This document shows positions 36,842-50,462 of a stretch of DNA of 64,000 nucleotides, piece by piece (position 1 is the first letter of the stretch; the number at the start of each line of letters is the position of its first letter). Origin of the DNA: Malurus cyaneus samueli. Lineage: Eukaryota > Chordata > Aves > Passeriformes > Maluridae. The notes under the pieces were generated by a model. That model was not told the DNA's origin and did not search any database. It was given only the letters and a program-made list of their open reading frames with translations. Location: NCBI GenBank assembly GCA_009741485.1, contig CM019238.1, positions 15,411,965-15,475,964 on the forward strand. The letters run 5' to 3'. Both the position numbers and the translations under genes were made by a program.

Positions 36842-38550
36842 AATCAATGTTTTTCCCATCACCAGGCAGCTGCAAGTTTCCTCTGTGGATTCTCTGCTGG
36901 CCAAGGAGTCAGAATTCCCATCAGGTCTCGTTCCACTGCCATGATAACCCATTCATCTGTTCTTCCCTCATCTCCCCCAGGCCTGGGAGCTGCTCCTAAT
37001 GGGACTCTCAGCAATTTTATTTTCTTTGAGATTTCTGCAAAAGCCAGTGGAGGGAACTCAGAGGGATCTGCAGGCAAACACCTTGAACCCACAAGGGCTG
37101 GGCCCCCCCATAAGGGGATATTTACATTCCCCAAGTAGGAAGAAAACAACATTTTAGCATTAGGCTAAAATTATCAGAATCAAATATGCCTTGCTGAGCG
37201 TGTGTGAGACAAGCTCAAACTGAGCCCTGTGGTTTTAGAGAGAAATTCCAGCTAAGAAATGCACATAAACATTATTTCTTCTTCTCCCTTCTTTCCCTTT
37301 CCTTCTTTTTCTCTCTTAGCATTTCTTTCTGAAATTGCAATGTGAAATTTGTGTGTGTTTGATGGCTTTTGTTCTCCAGCTCCATAACAGCATGAAAACT
37401 CCCTCTGAACATTTAAATATTCCACTTCAGTGGCTGGGTCCAAATCTGAATACATATCCATGGCTTGGCCCCCTGCTGCTTGAAGCAATTTGCACTCAGA
37501 TCAAATTGTGACCCCCAGAAATGGAACTATTTCTATTGAAAGAGAACTGAATATTTACAAGGGTACTGTTAAAAACCAGAAAATTATGATATAAATATGA
37601 TTACACTGTATAAATCAGATAAAACCTACACAATCCATTTTCTTTAAAGAAACCCAAACTGATTTTGTTTCTGAAGTACACATAAAAGGAATTTCAATAA
37701 CACTGAAATTTCAGACCTTATTGTTGGAGCATCCAAGGAAAGTTTTTTCCCTGCTTCTAGTATTTTCTTTATAAAAGCTGCATTTCAGACAAAGTAAGCT
37801 TGGATCATTGAAACTCTCCACAAGGGACTGATACTTTGTGAATGGCATTTTGAATGTTTCTGATATCCCAGTTTTTTGAGATCCCTCTGTGGCTTTATTT
37901 TCTGGACAATTCAGTTATTCTCTCATGCTCTGACCTTATTATGATATTGTTTTCCCTTCTCTTCACTACTCTGTTCCGTGAGAAAGCACTCTATAAATTT
38001 GATATAAATATAGTTCACGTACAATATCTATAACTTAGTCAACTTCACAAGTCATAAAAATAGCAATTTCTTTTCCTTTACCCCTTACTTCTTATTTTTG
38101 TACAATATTACCCATTCACTATGAATTCCCCTGCAGCAAACTCAAAAAAATCCCAACCAAACCAAACTGAAACAATAAATAGACAAGACCTTAAAATCCA
38201 TTATATCCACAAAACTATGGGATACAATTTTTTGTTTCCTGGTTTGTGCTCTTTCACATAATGCATCAATTTAAATGCAGATGGCCAAGGAGAAAATGCA
38301 TTTGTGCTCACAGTGCTGATGTGGCCAGGGTGTTGAGATGGAGGGGAGCTCTGGACACGTTCCTGCTTTGCCAAGATGTGGGCAGGGACAGCTCCCACCA
38401 GCCCAAGCTGCTCAGTGTCCAGCCAAGATGGCCTAAAACACAAATATCACAAATGGTTCCCATTCTGCTGGGAAAAAAATCAGGATTCTACAGCTCATTC
38501 TGTGGGTGTGGGGAGCGTCCTTGTGGCAAACATTCACCTGAGTGACTGCA
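36842..38550. other. Unique noncoding DNA with a long pyrimidine tract
   Basis: AT-rich unique sequence. At 37275-37317 there is an uninterrupted 43-base pyrimidine tract followed directly by AG, which resembles a very strong splice acceptor. The frame after it stays open for roughly 64 codons to a stop near 37512, but no donor or family resemblance was found. Confidence 0.5.
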
Positions 38551-38824
38551 CTGCCCCAGCTCAGCCTGGACAGGGGGTTTCTCCCTGGGAATTTGATCCA
38601 TTCCCTGCCCCAGCCCAGCCTGGACAGGACATTTCTCCCTGGGAGTTTGATCCATTCCCTTCCCCAGCCCAGCCTGGACAGGACATTTCTCCCTGGGAAT
38701 TTGATCCATTCCCCGCCCCAGCCCAGCCTGGACAGGGAGTTTCTCCCTGGGAATTTGATCCATTCCCTGCCCCAGCCCAGCCTGGAAAGGGTGTTTGTTT
38801 CTCCCTGGGAATTTGATCCATTCC
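38551..38824. repeat. 54-bp minisatellite, five units
   Basis: Units start at 38551, 38605, 38659, 38713 and 38767. The first four are exactly 54 bp. The fifth is 58 bp because of a 4-bp GTTT-type insertion. They differ by a few substitutions. Each unit contains a GCCCAGCCTGGACAGG-type core and a shared 'tctccctggga' block. Since 54 is a multiple of 3, several frames on both strands stay open (up to 217 codons) and give an 18-residue peptide period. I treat these as artefacts of the repeat. Confidence 0.93.
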
Positions 38825-40414
38825 CTGCCTCTCTTTTTGGCATTTTGCAGTGCAGCCCCCCAAGGTTTTTGCCAGAGCTCCTTGGTGTGCCGACCTTCCT
38901 CACTCACTCCATGAGTGCAATTCATCACCGTGACATGATGGACAGAGGGGGATGAACGTGCTGAGAACAGAGGGGAGGTGCACAGGGATCTCTCCAGAAA
39001 CCCAAAATCTGTGTTTTCAGTGATTCCAGACACAGCTACAAGCAGAGCTGCTTCTGGGGCTGCATTATTCTCCAGCTGAGAGGTCAAACAAGGCTTGAAG
39101 AACTCCAAGGTAGTTCTCTTGATGAGATCTCTTCTCCACAACCTTGTTGTGGTGGTTTCACCACAGGGACAAGGATTTTACCTTCACAAAGAGCTGGCAG
39201 GGGTGGGATGCAGCAGGGCTGAACACAAACAGCCCTCTTGTCTGTATTTTGAGTTCATCAGTATTTCCAGCAGGTCTCCTGTGTGAGGAGCAAAATGACA
39301 ACAACCCCAAGGCTTTAACAGCCTAAATTAGACAGACAATGTGGCTGAAAAATGGAATATCTTACATAAAACAGGGGAGGTCAGAACTCAGCATGGTGGT
39401 GATAACTTATCTCACTTGGCTGGTAGACTTCATGGAAGAAATAAGTTTATGTATGGGCTGCCTCCTCTAATTCTGAATTCTCAGAGCTTAGGAAAGATTG
39501 TTTATCTGCTAACAGCCTGCAGGGATTTGGTAAAATAGCTACAGCATAAAACTGAAAAATAATTGAAATAAATAAAGTGCTACCTGGCACCGTCCTTGTT
39601 TATTCAGTGCATCTGATATTAACATTCGGATGTCTTGTGCTCGTAATACATAATAAGAAATGAAAATGTCATAAAATCAATACCTTCTAACAGCACAGGG
39701 AAATGTCACAAATTATCCCATTCTCATTATAGTTTTCAGACAGTAATTTCACAAGCCTCCAAGGGATTAGGAGAGCTGAGCATATTTTTGCTCTACCCTC
39801 AGATGTCAGTTTTATTGTACATGATCCAGGCAGTGAGGGTTCTCTGCTCCACAAGTTGGAAATCAATTGTTTTGCCAACGAGATTCTTTTGCAAGACTCT
39901 TAGCTGCCTTTAAGAGTGTGAAACCACCAAATTCTGTGTCCCTGTCTCAATTACTTTGCAACACAAAATTACACTCTGACCCCTCCTGTGGCACAGTGTG
40001 CGCAGAACGAGAAACCTTCCTGATAAATAACATTTGCACTTCCTAAAGAGCAGAGATTTATGGGACCTGCTCTATATATTTAATTACTCTTGGATGTTTT
40101 CTTATGAGGGCTTTTTAGGGATTAGAGGCTGCTTGGCCCTGCCCAGGTGAGGATGAGCAAACCCTGTATTTCTGCTGGGCAGGGGATGCTCCAGATGGAT
40201 TAAGGTGAATTTCAGACCTGTGCTGTCATCTGTGCACATCTCACCAGGGGGATTCTCCTGCTGCTTTCCCACTGACCCCAATCCTCTGATCAAACCCTCT
40301 GCAAACGTGGCAGATCCCACTCAAACTGATGTGACCATCGGGCACAAAATACACAGAATTGTGTGCATCAATTGCATCACCTGCCTTCAAAACAGGGACT
40401 CCTCACAGCAAATC
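38825..40414. other. Unique noncoding DNA, no gene recognised
   Basis: Moderately GC to AT-rich unique sequence. Short frames on both strands have no recognisable domain. Nothing else named. Confidence 0.5.
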
Positions 40415-40462
40415 ATAAAACCACATGATTATAAAACTATATAAAACCACATGATTATAAAA
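40415..40462. repeat. 26-bp tandem duplication
   Basis: A 22-bp block starting ATAAAACCACATG occurs at 40415-40436 and again, identically, at 40441-40462, giving a 26-bp period. A third partial ATAAAATC-type stretch follows to about 40470. It lies just left of the CR1 fragment, where a minus-strand CR1 tail would be expected, but it does not resemble the octamer tail. Confidence 0.85.
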
Positions 40463-40502
40463 TCATAAAATCTGGTACAGCAGCCAGAGCCCCCAAGATG
40501 TT

Positions 40503-40638
40503 TTCACAGAACATCCTGAGTTGGGACGGGCCCATTAAGGTCAAAATCCCTCCCCTGGTCCCACACAGGACAGCCCCAAAAGTCCCCACCACATCTCTGA
40601 GTGCTGCCCAAACTCTGGTGGAGCTCTGCCGGGCTCAG
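40503..40638 (-). mobile_element. CR1 LINE fragment, minus strand
   Basis: Recognisable antisense CR1 3' wording: 'cctgagttgggacgggccca' at 40515, then 'ccacacaggacagcccc' at 40561, then 'ctgcccaaactctggtgg' near 40605, ending near 'gccgggctc'. Diverged and truncated, about 135 bp. The order gives a minus-strand element whose 3' end is at the left. Confidence 0.7.
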
Positions 40639-43600
40639 TTCTTGATTTTACATCACATTGAATCACATTTTCTATCACATTAAGAAATCTGAGGAAAGAC
40701 ACAGTGTGGGAGTCAATGGAATGTTTTGGAAACACTACACACACCGAGGATGCTTGAATCCCTAAAGGTGAGCCATACCAACAGAAAAACCCAAAAGACC
40801 CCAAACAACTCCCAAAATCCCACCACCAACAGCAGAAGAGCCAGGCTTTGGGGAGAGTTCAGTTATGGTTACACATAAAATACAAACTATTTATATTTAC
40901 TGTGTTTATTTATGTTTATGTCACTGCAGTGGTCTGGAAAGGACAATGCCTTCTGCTTAAACCCCAAGAAATAAAAATGAGTGAAATGTTTTTCACTGTG
41001 AAATCTCTCCAGTTTTGATAGAGATTGCAAAGCAGAAAATTTTGCCGAGTACAAATGTTATCCCAGACCTCCTCATTAAAATACTGTGCAATACTTAGAG
41101 CTAAAGGAATAGAAAACTCATACAAATGTGAAAAGGCTGTGATTTGTAATGGCATCTCTTTCCCAACAAAATTTTAACCAGAGAATTTAGTATTTATTAG
41201 GCTGTAGGACTCTGGAAGTTCAGATGGTTACAGAGTGTTAAAAAAAAAAAAATATTAATAAAATATACATGAGATTATATATTTTTTTAAAAAAAGAAAT
41301 GTTGAAGTACTTTGGAAACTGGAGCCAAATTCAATACCAGGTCCTTACTGTGCATTATCCATTTGTTACAAAGGCTCAGAGCTTGGACTACGGAAAGAGC
41401 AGCAAAGGCCAATTAATTAAATAATGTTCCAGTATTTAATAAACTCATTTGACAGCACAGAATATTATGGAGCCAAATTCTAACCTCAGTCCACCCACCC
41501 TGAGATACTGAGACGAAAAAGAACATAGGAAATATCCTGGACCTCAAATCAGAGAATAAATACTAAACTCTCCCCCTTCACTCAAAGAGCTGACAATTTC
41601 CAACCCCCAAAATAGAAAAAAAACCCAAATTTTTCCAATAACAGATGTGAAAAATATATTCATCAATCCTTTTTGACATGATGCATTTGGAATGCACGAA
41701 ACAAAAACATGTTAGCTGAGCACAGATAGCTGTAGCAGTGAGCAGAACGGCTCACAAGATGAATATCGGAGGAAAATGACAGCTGTCACAATTAAATTCA
41801 GTATTTATGTTTTCCTAGTTAAAATGACATCTTATTTACAAACAAAACCATCTCACCATCTGAGGAAAAAAACCCAACAAACAGCTACTCTTTTTTTCTG
41901 CTTTGAAAGAAATATTGTAGGAAAAGCTCTTTTCAAGTTCAGATTCTTCCTTTTTTTATTGGTTCCAGATCACCCCCTTTTAATTTCCACACAAGTTCTT
42001 TCCAGGCTTGTGTGTTTGCAAGGATTTATGTTTCACTATACATAAAAGGTCAAGAAATGCACTCAAATACAGACCTGGGTTGTTTTTTTATTTTCTCTGA
42101 AAGATGATTGTATGAACAGCCCAGGAAGGAACCCAACTTCTGGTGCTGCCCAGAATTTTTAGTGAAGGTACCTCCTGGTGTTTATTTCATCTGTGCAAAC
42201 TTGCCTGGGAAATGGCACAGGAGCCAGTGCTGTCTCTCATTTTGGATATCTCACAGATGCAGGTGAGTGAAATCCAGCCCATCACTCAGTTTTGCCCCTG
42301 GCTTTAATTTCACACGCTGCTCTTGCCCTCGATTTGTGCCGCTGGACCAGCCCGTGCTGCTGATGTGATTACAGGGATGTGGCACACAGCAGAGCTGGCT
42401 TGCACTACAAGGACATTTTTATGCCATAAATTCCTTCTGAGTGTGGTAGAGCTACCTCAGGGCAACGCTGTTCCATCCTTCAGGACTGCTGGATTTAAAA
42501 AAAATATTTATATTTTTCCTTTAATCTCAGGTTTTGGGTTGCTTAGTGATTTTTTTTTTTCTCTCAGGCACTTGGCAGCACATCAGCTCCAGAAATCACA
42601 CCATTTTCCTGACCTTTAGACTCTAAACTGAGTAAAGTTTGAATCTCTTGGTTTTCTCATTTCTCTGCATTATCTCCTTTCCCTCCTTTTGATTGTATTA
42701 GAGCTATTAAAGTTTTCCTTTCTTACTATAACCCCGGGATTTATCAAATTAAATGCTATTTGGAGGGTTTGGGATTTGAGTTGTGAACCTTGTTGTTGAT
42801 ATCCTGAATCCTTTTCCAGCTGAAAGCTCAGTTAAGAATCATTAGGAATCACTTAATGATGTAAAGCAATTAATGAACAAAAAGATGCAGCACCACATTC
42901 AAATAAACAGTGAAAATAAGGAAAATGGGCTTTCTTCAGATTAGAAGGATTTGATATCTCAAAAGTGACTTTGAATAAGCTTGCCATTGTTTCCACACTT
43001 TTGAAATATTCCAATTTTTGAATATGACTTCTGCCACACATTAAATTGGTGATTGGTGTCTGTTTTCAATGTGACTGACACCTGTAGAACATGGACAGGC
43101 TGGCTGTGCAATTGTGTCAACACTGTGCATTGACCTTGAATTTTGAGAGAGCCAGCTGCCAGAATGGGAAATCTTTAATTTCATTGACTCATTAAATTAA
43201 AATCATTTTTAGCAAAAATAATCACGGGTGTATTGCCATATGTTCTTGGAATTTAGGAGACTGGGGAGAGTTTTAAATAATAAGAATGCAGAGCTGTTCC
43301 TTTGAACTAAAATGTTTTCAACAATTCTATTTAAGCTACATTTACAATCCTGTTGAATGTAAAGTTTTGGAACAGCAGGCAAAACTAAGTGAAGAAATGA
43401 ATGATGCTGGGAGTTGCATGCTGTTCACCAAGAAGTAAAAATGAGAAATCAGTAGAAGAAGAAAATTTTAGAATAATAAAGCAAATCTGTGAGAAAAACT
43501 TAACAGATTGCAGAAATAATTATGATTTTATAATTCTTTTTTCCTTTTATACTGACATTTCCCTGAATTAAACATAATGCAAATTTTGGAGTTGTTGAAC

Positions 43601-46600
43601 ATGATTCAGTGATTTACGATGGAAAGATGAGCAACAGAATCTGCTCCAAGAGCACAAAATCTTGGTTTTTGGAAGACGAGAAGGGGCAGGGGCACCATCT
43701 GCTCTCCTCCAGTGGTTCCTGCATCCATCACCACCCAAATTATGGCCACTGAGCCTGGACCCATTGATCACAGCACCAGAGCAGGAGAAATGGGGCACCT
43801 TTGACCCAAACCAGAACGTTTCTCTCTGCACAAACTCTCCTTTTTCTCCTCTACCCATCCTCCTTTGAATCTCCTAAAACCCATAAATAAACTCATGGGA
43901 TTTAAGAATTTAACCTTATTTGTGCATTTCTATCCAAGGGAGTTCAGATAAAGGTGGGTTAGACCGAGACTACAATTTAATGAAACTATAAAAAAATTGC
44001 TGAAACTTACATAGCAAAAAATGAAAAGCTTGCTCCATGAATAGACTTTTGAGATAAAAAGTTATATCAAATAGACAAAGATGCTTTCAGAAAGTTCAGA
44101 GTTGTCTCTGCCTTTACTGCCCACCTAAATGAATCTCTTCTGCATTAATTCATATCATGAGCAACTCCATTGTATGAACTGCCCGGACACATCTATCCCC
44201 ATTTTGAGTTCTGTATTCAAAACGTTTTTATGTTTTATCCTCACCCAAAGAGAAATTAGTGATCTATAATTGGCAAAGTTTCCTGAAAACCTGTCACAAT
44301 TCTCTTTTAAAGAGGTAACTTCTTAGATGTCAAATTTGATATCAGTGCTGATGACTTAAGGAAAACCTAAATCCAGATCCCCCATTCAGCCCTAATCAGA
44401 ATAATTTCTGATCACAATCTGCCTCTGAACTTTATTTTCTGGGGACTTTTTCTGCTCCTATTTTGAGACATTCCATCAAATGTCTCTTGAGAAGCAGCAG
44501 CAAGGCTCCCCAAAGCAAAGCTCCTGCACCCCATTTGTGAGGCAGAACCTCCCTGACACCTCTGCTAATCAGGGCTGAGCTGGGGAGGAGCTGATTTGTT
44601 TTGTTTCCTTCAAACCCCTGTGGTTTGAGCTTTTACAGGCTCAGTTTACACACCCGTGGCTCCTTTGAAGGGAATCTCCACTCTGCCCATTGATCTCCTG
44701 GTTTTTATTGTGATCACTCCAAATTTTCCAGAGTCCATCACCAGTTCCTGTTGCTGACTGATTCCTGATAAAACAAAACTGCAGCGAGCTGCACTGAGGA
44801 AAAGGGAATAGGTGATAAAGGGAATATTATTTTATTATATAAGGTAGATAATAATTCATTATTTCATAAGATGGGAAGAAAATATGTCAGCTTCAAAGAT
44901 GAAACCAAGATCATTATGTGAGACTTCTTTTGTTAAATAAATGATGTTTAGAAGAACAGAAATGGGAATCAGAATTTAAAAGTAGGTACGGTAAGAATAC
45001 AGTAATTTGTTACAGAAACATATTATACAAAACTCTGTATTATTTATTTCTTTAAAAACTCTAACTGGGAGAACGGGATATTTTGGAAAAATAAATTGTG
45101 CCTCCTGGATTGAAGTCCATGTGCAGATTATTGGCCTGAGCTTTGATCTCCCTTCACCCTCAGCCAGCACCTTTTTATTTTTTAAGTCTGAAGCTATCAA
45201 CTTCAGCTCTATTGCTGTATGGATTTTTAATTTCTTTTTCAAAAGAAAAATATTGCCTACACAGATATTTGCAAAATAGCATAAAATTTAGAGTTGACCT
45301 ATCGACAGCTTCTCCTCTTTCATTGTGTTGGGGAGTTTCTGGCAGAGTGAGTAACTGAGGGAAGAAATGTCTGAACATAAAGAAAGTCAGCATTTCCACA
45401 TGGTTCTTTTAATAAAATTCAGTAAGGCTTACTATAAGTTAATAAAAGTGTTTATGATGTATATGCATGGTGCTGCACATGCGAACACTCAGGTAAAATA
45501 TTAAATAACAGATGAAAACACCACCTGGGCACTGAAGTGTTTCAGTTAAGGGAAAACTTGCTGAATTGTTTGAATTCAAATACTGAATTCTCTGGTTAAA
45601 ATTTTGATTTTTAAGAAAAACTTGTATGAATTTGTTTCTGAAAGGAAATACAAAAGTGGTGTTTAAGATTCCAGCAGCGTTCAGAGCTCCAGGACACTGA
45701 AGCCAGAGCTGTGTCCCTGCACAGGCAAAGGGAAGGTAGGAATTCACTTTTCCATGCTGACAAAAACAACCAATAATCTTTTCCTGCTGAGCCTGGTATG
45801 AGCTGGAAGAACAAGAGTGTCCCCAATTAATTTTGTCCTTCTTTCCCTGACAGAAGGTCCCACAGTCTCATTCCAGCTGATCAGCTGCTTAATGTTCTGC
45901 ATCAGAACCTGCAGCAGCCACCAGCACCACCCAGAGCTCAAATGGCTTTGGTCAATCAATGGAAAACATGACCAAATATTAATTACTGCATTTAGCCTGC
46001 CTAAAATGTACAGAACTGAGGGGAAAAATTGTATTTTGCTAGCATTATTGATGTGCTGCTTTAGAGCTCTCAAAGGCTAAGCAGTGATTTTAGGACCAGA
46101 TTGAATTCTTGTACACAACACCACATTTTAAACATCCCAGATTTATCTCTCAGGAAAATGGTTTCACCTAAAATATAAACTTACAAATGTGCCCTCAATC
46201 ACTTCGAAATTATTTTTAAAAGCATCTTTAAAACCAACTTATAACATACCAGATTTCTTGTTAGAACAAATCCAAACCAGACCCCAGAAGAACAACAAAA
46301 ACCAGAACAGGAATACACAAGGCTGTAGACAGATCAGGTTCAGTGGAGCAAAGCTTAATCTAAAGCAATATATATTTACCCTGACAGTTTCTTTCTTCCC
46401 TTTTTTTATTCTTCTATTTTTCTATTATTTTAGAAACTCAATCTTCCTTAGTTTTGCCAGAAAACCCACTCCTATCAAAGACATATTTTTGTGCCTGTAT
46501 CTTGCTGTCTAGTTGTTTTTGGTACCTCTCCATATGACACCTCATTTGTGTTTCATCATTATTAAAAATGTAATAAAAATTGTAAGTGGCTTGTTAATTA

Positions 46601-49600
46601 GCTGTTGCTGAAATTCAGTGTAGAATTTTATTGTATTTGAGAGCCAGACATCTCAAACTCAGCACCATTCTGCACCAGGTTTGGCAAATGGGAAAATGGG
46701 ATCACCTCTTCTCACCTTTGCACTAATTATATTCTGTTTAATATCATCTAATCCCTGGGAAGGTTTTTAATCATTCCCTATTTTATTTGGAGGCAGGTAC
46801 AGGTAATTCATAGCATCATTGTATCTTCATTTCTTTTCCATGTCGGCCAAGAATTCCAGGGAAAACATGTACAAGAAATGTTATCTGAAACCAGGCAATT
46901 TCTGTTGGTTGGTGATATCCTGAGTAAATATCCCAAATTATTCAGGAATTGTTATCTACTGGATATGGCTGAATGTAGCCAAAGATTAAGAGGCAAAATC
47001 GAACGAAAAGTCCTGACAAAATGCAAAAAACTGAATGGCCAAAAGATTTTTTCCCTCTGATGTAAGATATGTAAGGACAAGTTCTGTAAATTTTTCTTGA
47101 ACTGTGGAAGAGAACAGAAGATGAAGTTTGAGCAATTCTTTGTGCCATTTTTGTAAAAAAAATACCAGCCACTTCAGCATGGACAATTCCCTCTGCTCCC
47201 TTGAATAAAATACACAAAATCACTGTAATACAGAAAAATCCACAGTTTGTAACAAAGGCAACAGAACTACTTTTGAAACCTTTATCTACCTGTGCCAGGG
47301 ATTTCTCAAAGTTGAAACAGACTGATCGTTTTTAAAATGGATTTCTTACTGGTTGAGAAATATTCATACAGAAATCGTGATAATTTTAGAACAATTCATC
47401 CCTTAAAAAAAAAAAATCACAACCAAAAATATGTTAGGATTATTCTGTTTTGTAGTTAACTGGGTAAACATTGTAGGTAGCAAAAAAATAAAAAAAAAAA
47501 AACAAAAAAACCCAAGCTGAAATCATTGTTCATCCCCAAGTCTCCGTGAGGAAAAAATAAAGCCATAAAAGAGCTTAAAGCATTTAAAGTTTGACTTAGC
47601 CTGCTTTTAGGTATTTTAATTGTAATCCTTAAAACCTTGTTTGGCTGCACATTAGCTCTCTAGACACGTGAAGTTCAGAAGTCGTTTTCCTAAGAAATTC
47701 GGAAATGACAGTTTTGTTCCTAAAAATATCTGAGTCTGGAGCGCCCTGGGCTCCTCAGTTTATGGTGAATTCTTTGTGTGCCTGTCCCTAACCCAGTGAG
47801 GGGGCAGTGAGTGCTCTCCTGCCACAGATTTTGGGGTTGTTTGTTAAAAGCAGTGATTTGCAGCAGGGTTTGAGCAGGATCTCAATCCCCAGTGCGGGGA
47901 GAGCTCAGAGCAGCAGCTCTCAATAAAACAGGGAAAGCACCAAGGGCTCTGCTGTTCCTGCTCTCACTCTCACAATTTCCTACCGAGCTGAAAAACACTG
48001 AAGCAGCAAAGAAAAGGAGGCAAAATGCTGTTTCCACAAAGGATTTGTAGTGTTTGGGGAGATGAGAGAGGTCTTTTCATCTCTGCTGATGAGCGTTCAC
48101 ATCACAGAGCAGAGAAGGTGCAGACAGGGCCAGGACACAGATGTTCTGCTCCACATGTGACTTTGGAAATGTTGAAAATATTCAAGGGCAGATTCACAGT
48201 ATCCTGCACATATTTCAGGGATTTTTGGGGTACAGGCACCCAAATTTCTCATTAGGAACGCACGAGACAAGTGAAATGGAGAATTCCTTTATCTGTGGTA
48301 CTCTGTTTAGCCTTGCCCTTGTAAATTGACCAAAAACTTTTATAAGGAGCCAATAATTTATTAAAAGTTAGTTACTCCACAGCCTAGTAACTGATACTAG
48401 GCAAACTGAGTTTCTGTGCCTTTCAGAAGCCAAAGAAAATAAAATCACTCCTCATAAACAATTCAGCAAGAGCTGAACAGAACATTTTCCTGTTGCCTCA
48501 AGTCACCGACTGAACACAACCACACTGCAACTTCCTCAACAAATCCCTCAATTCTGGGCTTTGCCTTCACAAAACAGCACAGAAGCTGAATCTTGTTATC
48601 ATTTTTATAAGGTCACATGTTGAACACAGGAAATTGAAAACCCTGTGGAGGAAAAGCGTTGTTGCAGATATGCAGAGTCTAAGGTAGGTTTTCTTTGGGT
48701 CTCCTTCTTTTTGTTATTTCAGAATTGATTTGACTCTCTCCTAGCACTTTTTTTCTTGAAAATACAACCTTTTTCTTTAGAGGTGTTGCTGTTTGAATTT
48801 CTTGATGCCTTACAAACCATGCTCAGATTCGTTTCATCTGATGTCCAAATTCAAATGGAGAGAATATTATCTGCCTCTGGGCCCTATAACACCTCTGATA
48901 CCAAATATCTTCACTGCCAAAATGGGATGAGACTCAGGATTATAATTTTCTCCAAAGTCCATTGAGAGATAAAGAATATTTTAGTCTTTTTTGACTTTGC
49001 TTTATTGTTTCTCTGTTTTTTTTACTTCGCTCTTCAAAAATTACTCTGCTGTGATAGAACTCCAGTTTTCTGCAAAATGGGTTTGCTATCTATATCCTGC
49101 ACAACTATTTACATTCATTTATAATCACTGAGGAGACTTGATAAGTGCCTTTTGCTTACAATCAAGAATCATGTGTTTCCCCCAAAATAGCAGTGGCTGG
49201 ATGGATATTTTTGTTAGCCACATTTCAGTCATATTATTTGAACTCATAAAGATAAACTCATGACCCTAATGTATTTCAGAATGTATGAGTTACCAAAGGC
49301 AGAAGAAAATGCAGAATTTAAGCAAAAAAAATTAGGCAAATAAACATCAATAATTAAATGCTTCTAACTTACAATAGAGTGCTTGGTTTTCTTTTTATAA
49401 ATATAAATTAACTTCTTTGTGGAATGGGATATTTTATTATCTCAGTGTCAGGCCTGGAGAGGGAGGATCTGATGCCATTTCCCAGCACCCAAAGAGACTG
49501 AAGGGAACTGAGCACATCCCTTTCAAACAGTACAAAAATTACTCAATTTAATTTAATGTCCATTTCTTACCCCTCTCCATAACTCTGACGAGGAGTGTGA

Positions 49601-49984
49601 ACTAACGAAAAGGGTATTTATAATGGATGATAAAGTTGTGATCAATACTCATGCAAAATTTAGCGTCTGATTTAAAACAGTTTGATAGAATGCAAAAAAA
49701 GGTGAATAATACATGAAGCCCTTCCTCCACCAGTGCTGCATCACACCCCTGAAGATGTAAAACCCACAATATTGCAAAGATTTTAGCCTGAAATGGTTCT
49801 TAGAAAGTGAGAAAGGAGCCAGCCCAGCAGCAGAGTTAAAAGGAATCACAATCCCACCCTGTTCTGCCTTCTGGAAAGAAAACTCTTTGTGCTCATCCAC
49901 GATCAGCCTTTGACAGCAGTGGTTTTAAATAAATAGCACGGGGGACAGGCAGCACTGAGCACACTAATCCTGCCCTCCTGCAGA
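40639..49984. other. Unique noncoding DNA, no gene recognised
   Basis: A long AT-rich unique stretch. Open frames reach about 109 codons (45744-46073, minus) without a recognisable domain. A-rich runs lie at 41241-41252 and 47484-47510. Somewhat GC-richer patches lie at 44500-44760 and 47720-48010 but match no repeat I know. No exon, RNA gene or transposon is supported. Confidence 0.55.
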
Positions 49985-50115
49985 TTCTGAAATTATTAAT
50001 GAGCTGCAGGACTCGGCCTGTGATTGAATTAATTATAATTAATCAAATTTGCCTGACTCCAGTGAAAGGCAGCCGATTTCTGGACGGGCACAGCTGTTTA
50101 TCACTTTGATGTGCA
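49985..50115. promoter_or_regulatory. Candidate regulatory block with homeodomain palindrome
   Basis: Contains a perfect 16-bp palindrome, ATTAATTATAATTAAT, at 50028-50043, preceded by 'attattaatgag' and followed by non-repetitive sequence with two CpGs. Two inverted TAAT/ATTA half sites suggest a paired homeodomain-protein site. The block is not repetitive and carries no useful open frame. Function is inferred. Confidence 0.3.
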
Positions 50116-50442
50116 GTTTGGGTTTTCTGCTCCTTTGGGACACTCATCTGACCCAATCCTAAACTAATAAACTAACCATTAGATGGATATTTTTAGGTAT
50201 TTTCTTTCGTTATGGAGAAGAAACAAACCTCTCTAGAAAAGTTAGGTTTTCTCCTTGCACTAGATTATTAATTTTGGACCCTTTGGGATGACACATCTAA
50301 ATTTTCATCTGAGATGTTAAGAAGGAGTTTAAGAAAGAGTCCCAAACTGGTTCAGATGATTTGTAAGAGGTGAGATAATGCAACAGGAGAGTGTTAGACA
50401 TCCGAGACAAAGCGAATTTGTCAAGCTATTTTAAACAAAACC
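50116..50442. other. Unique noncoding DNA before the assembly gap
   Basis: AT-rich unique sequence with no recognised gene or repeat. Confidence 0.5.
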
Positions 50443-50462
50443 NNNNNNNNNNNNNNNNNNNN
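50443..50462. other. Assembly gap (20 N)
   Basis: Twenty undetermined bases. The true missing length is unknown, since short N runs are often placeholders. Flanking DNA is AT-rich unique sequence on both sides, and no repeat is seen to be cut by the gap. Confidence 0.99.

Noticed and set aside
38376..39141. Open frames of 100-217 codons on both strands
   Set aside because: They follow the 54-bp minisatellite. A period divisible by three keeps all phases open together, so length is not evidence of coding.
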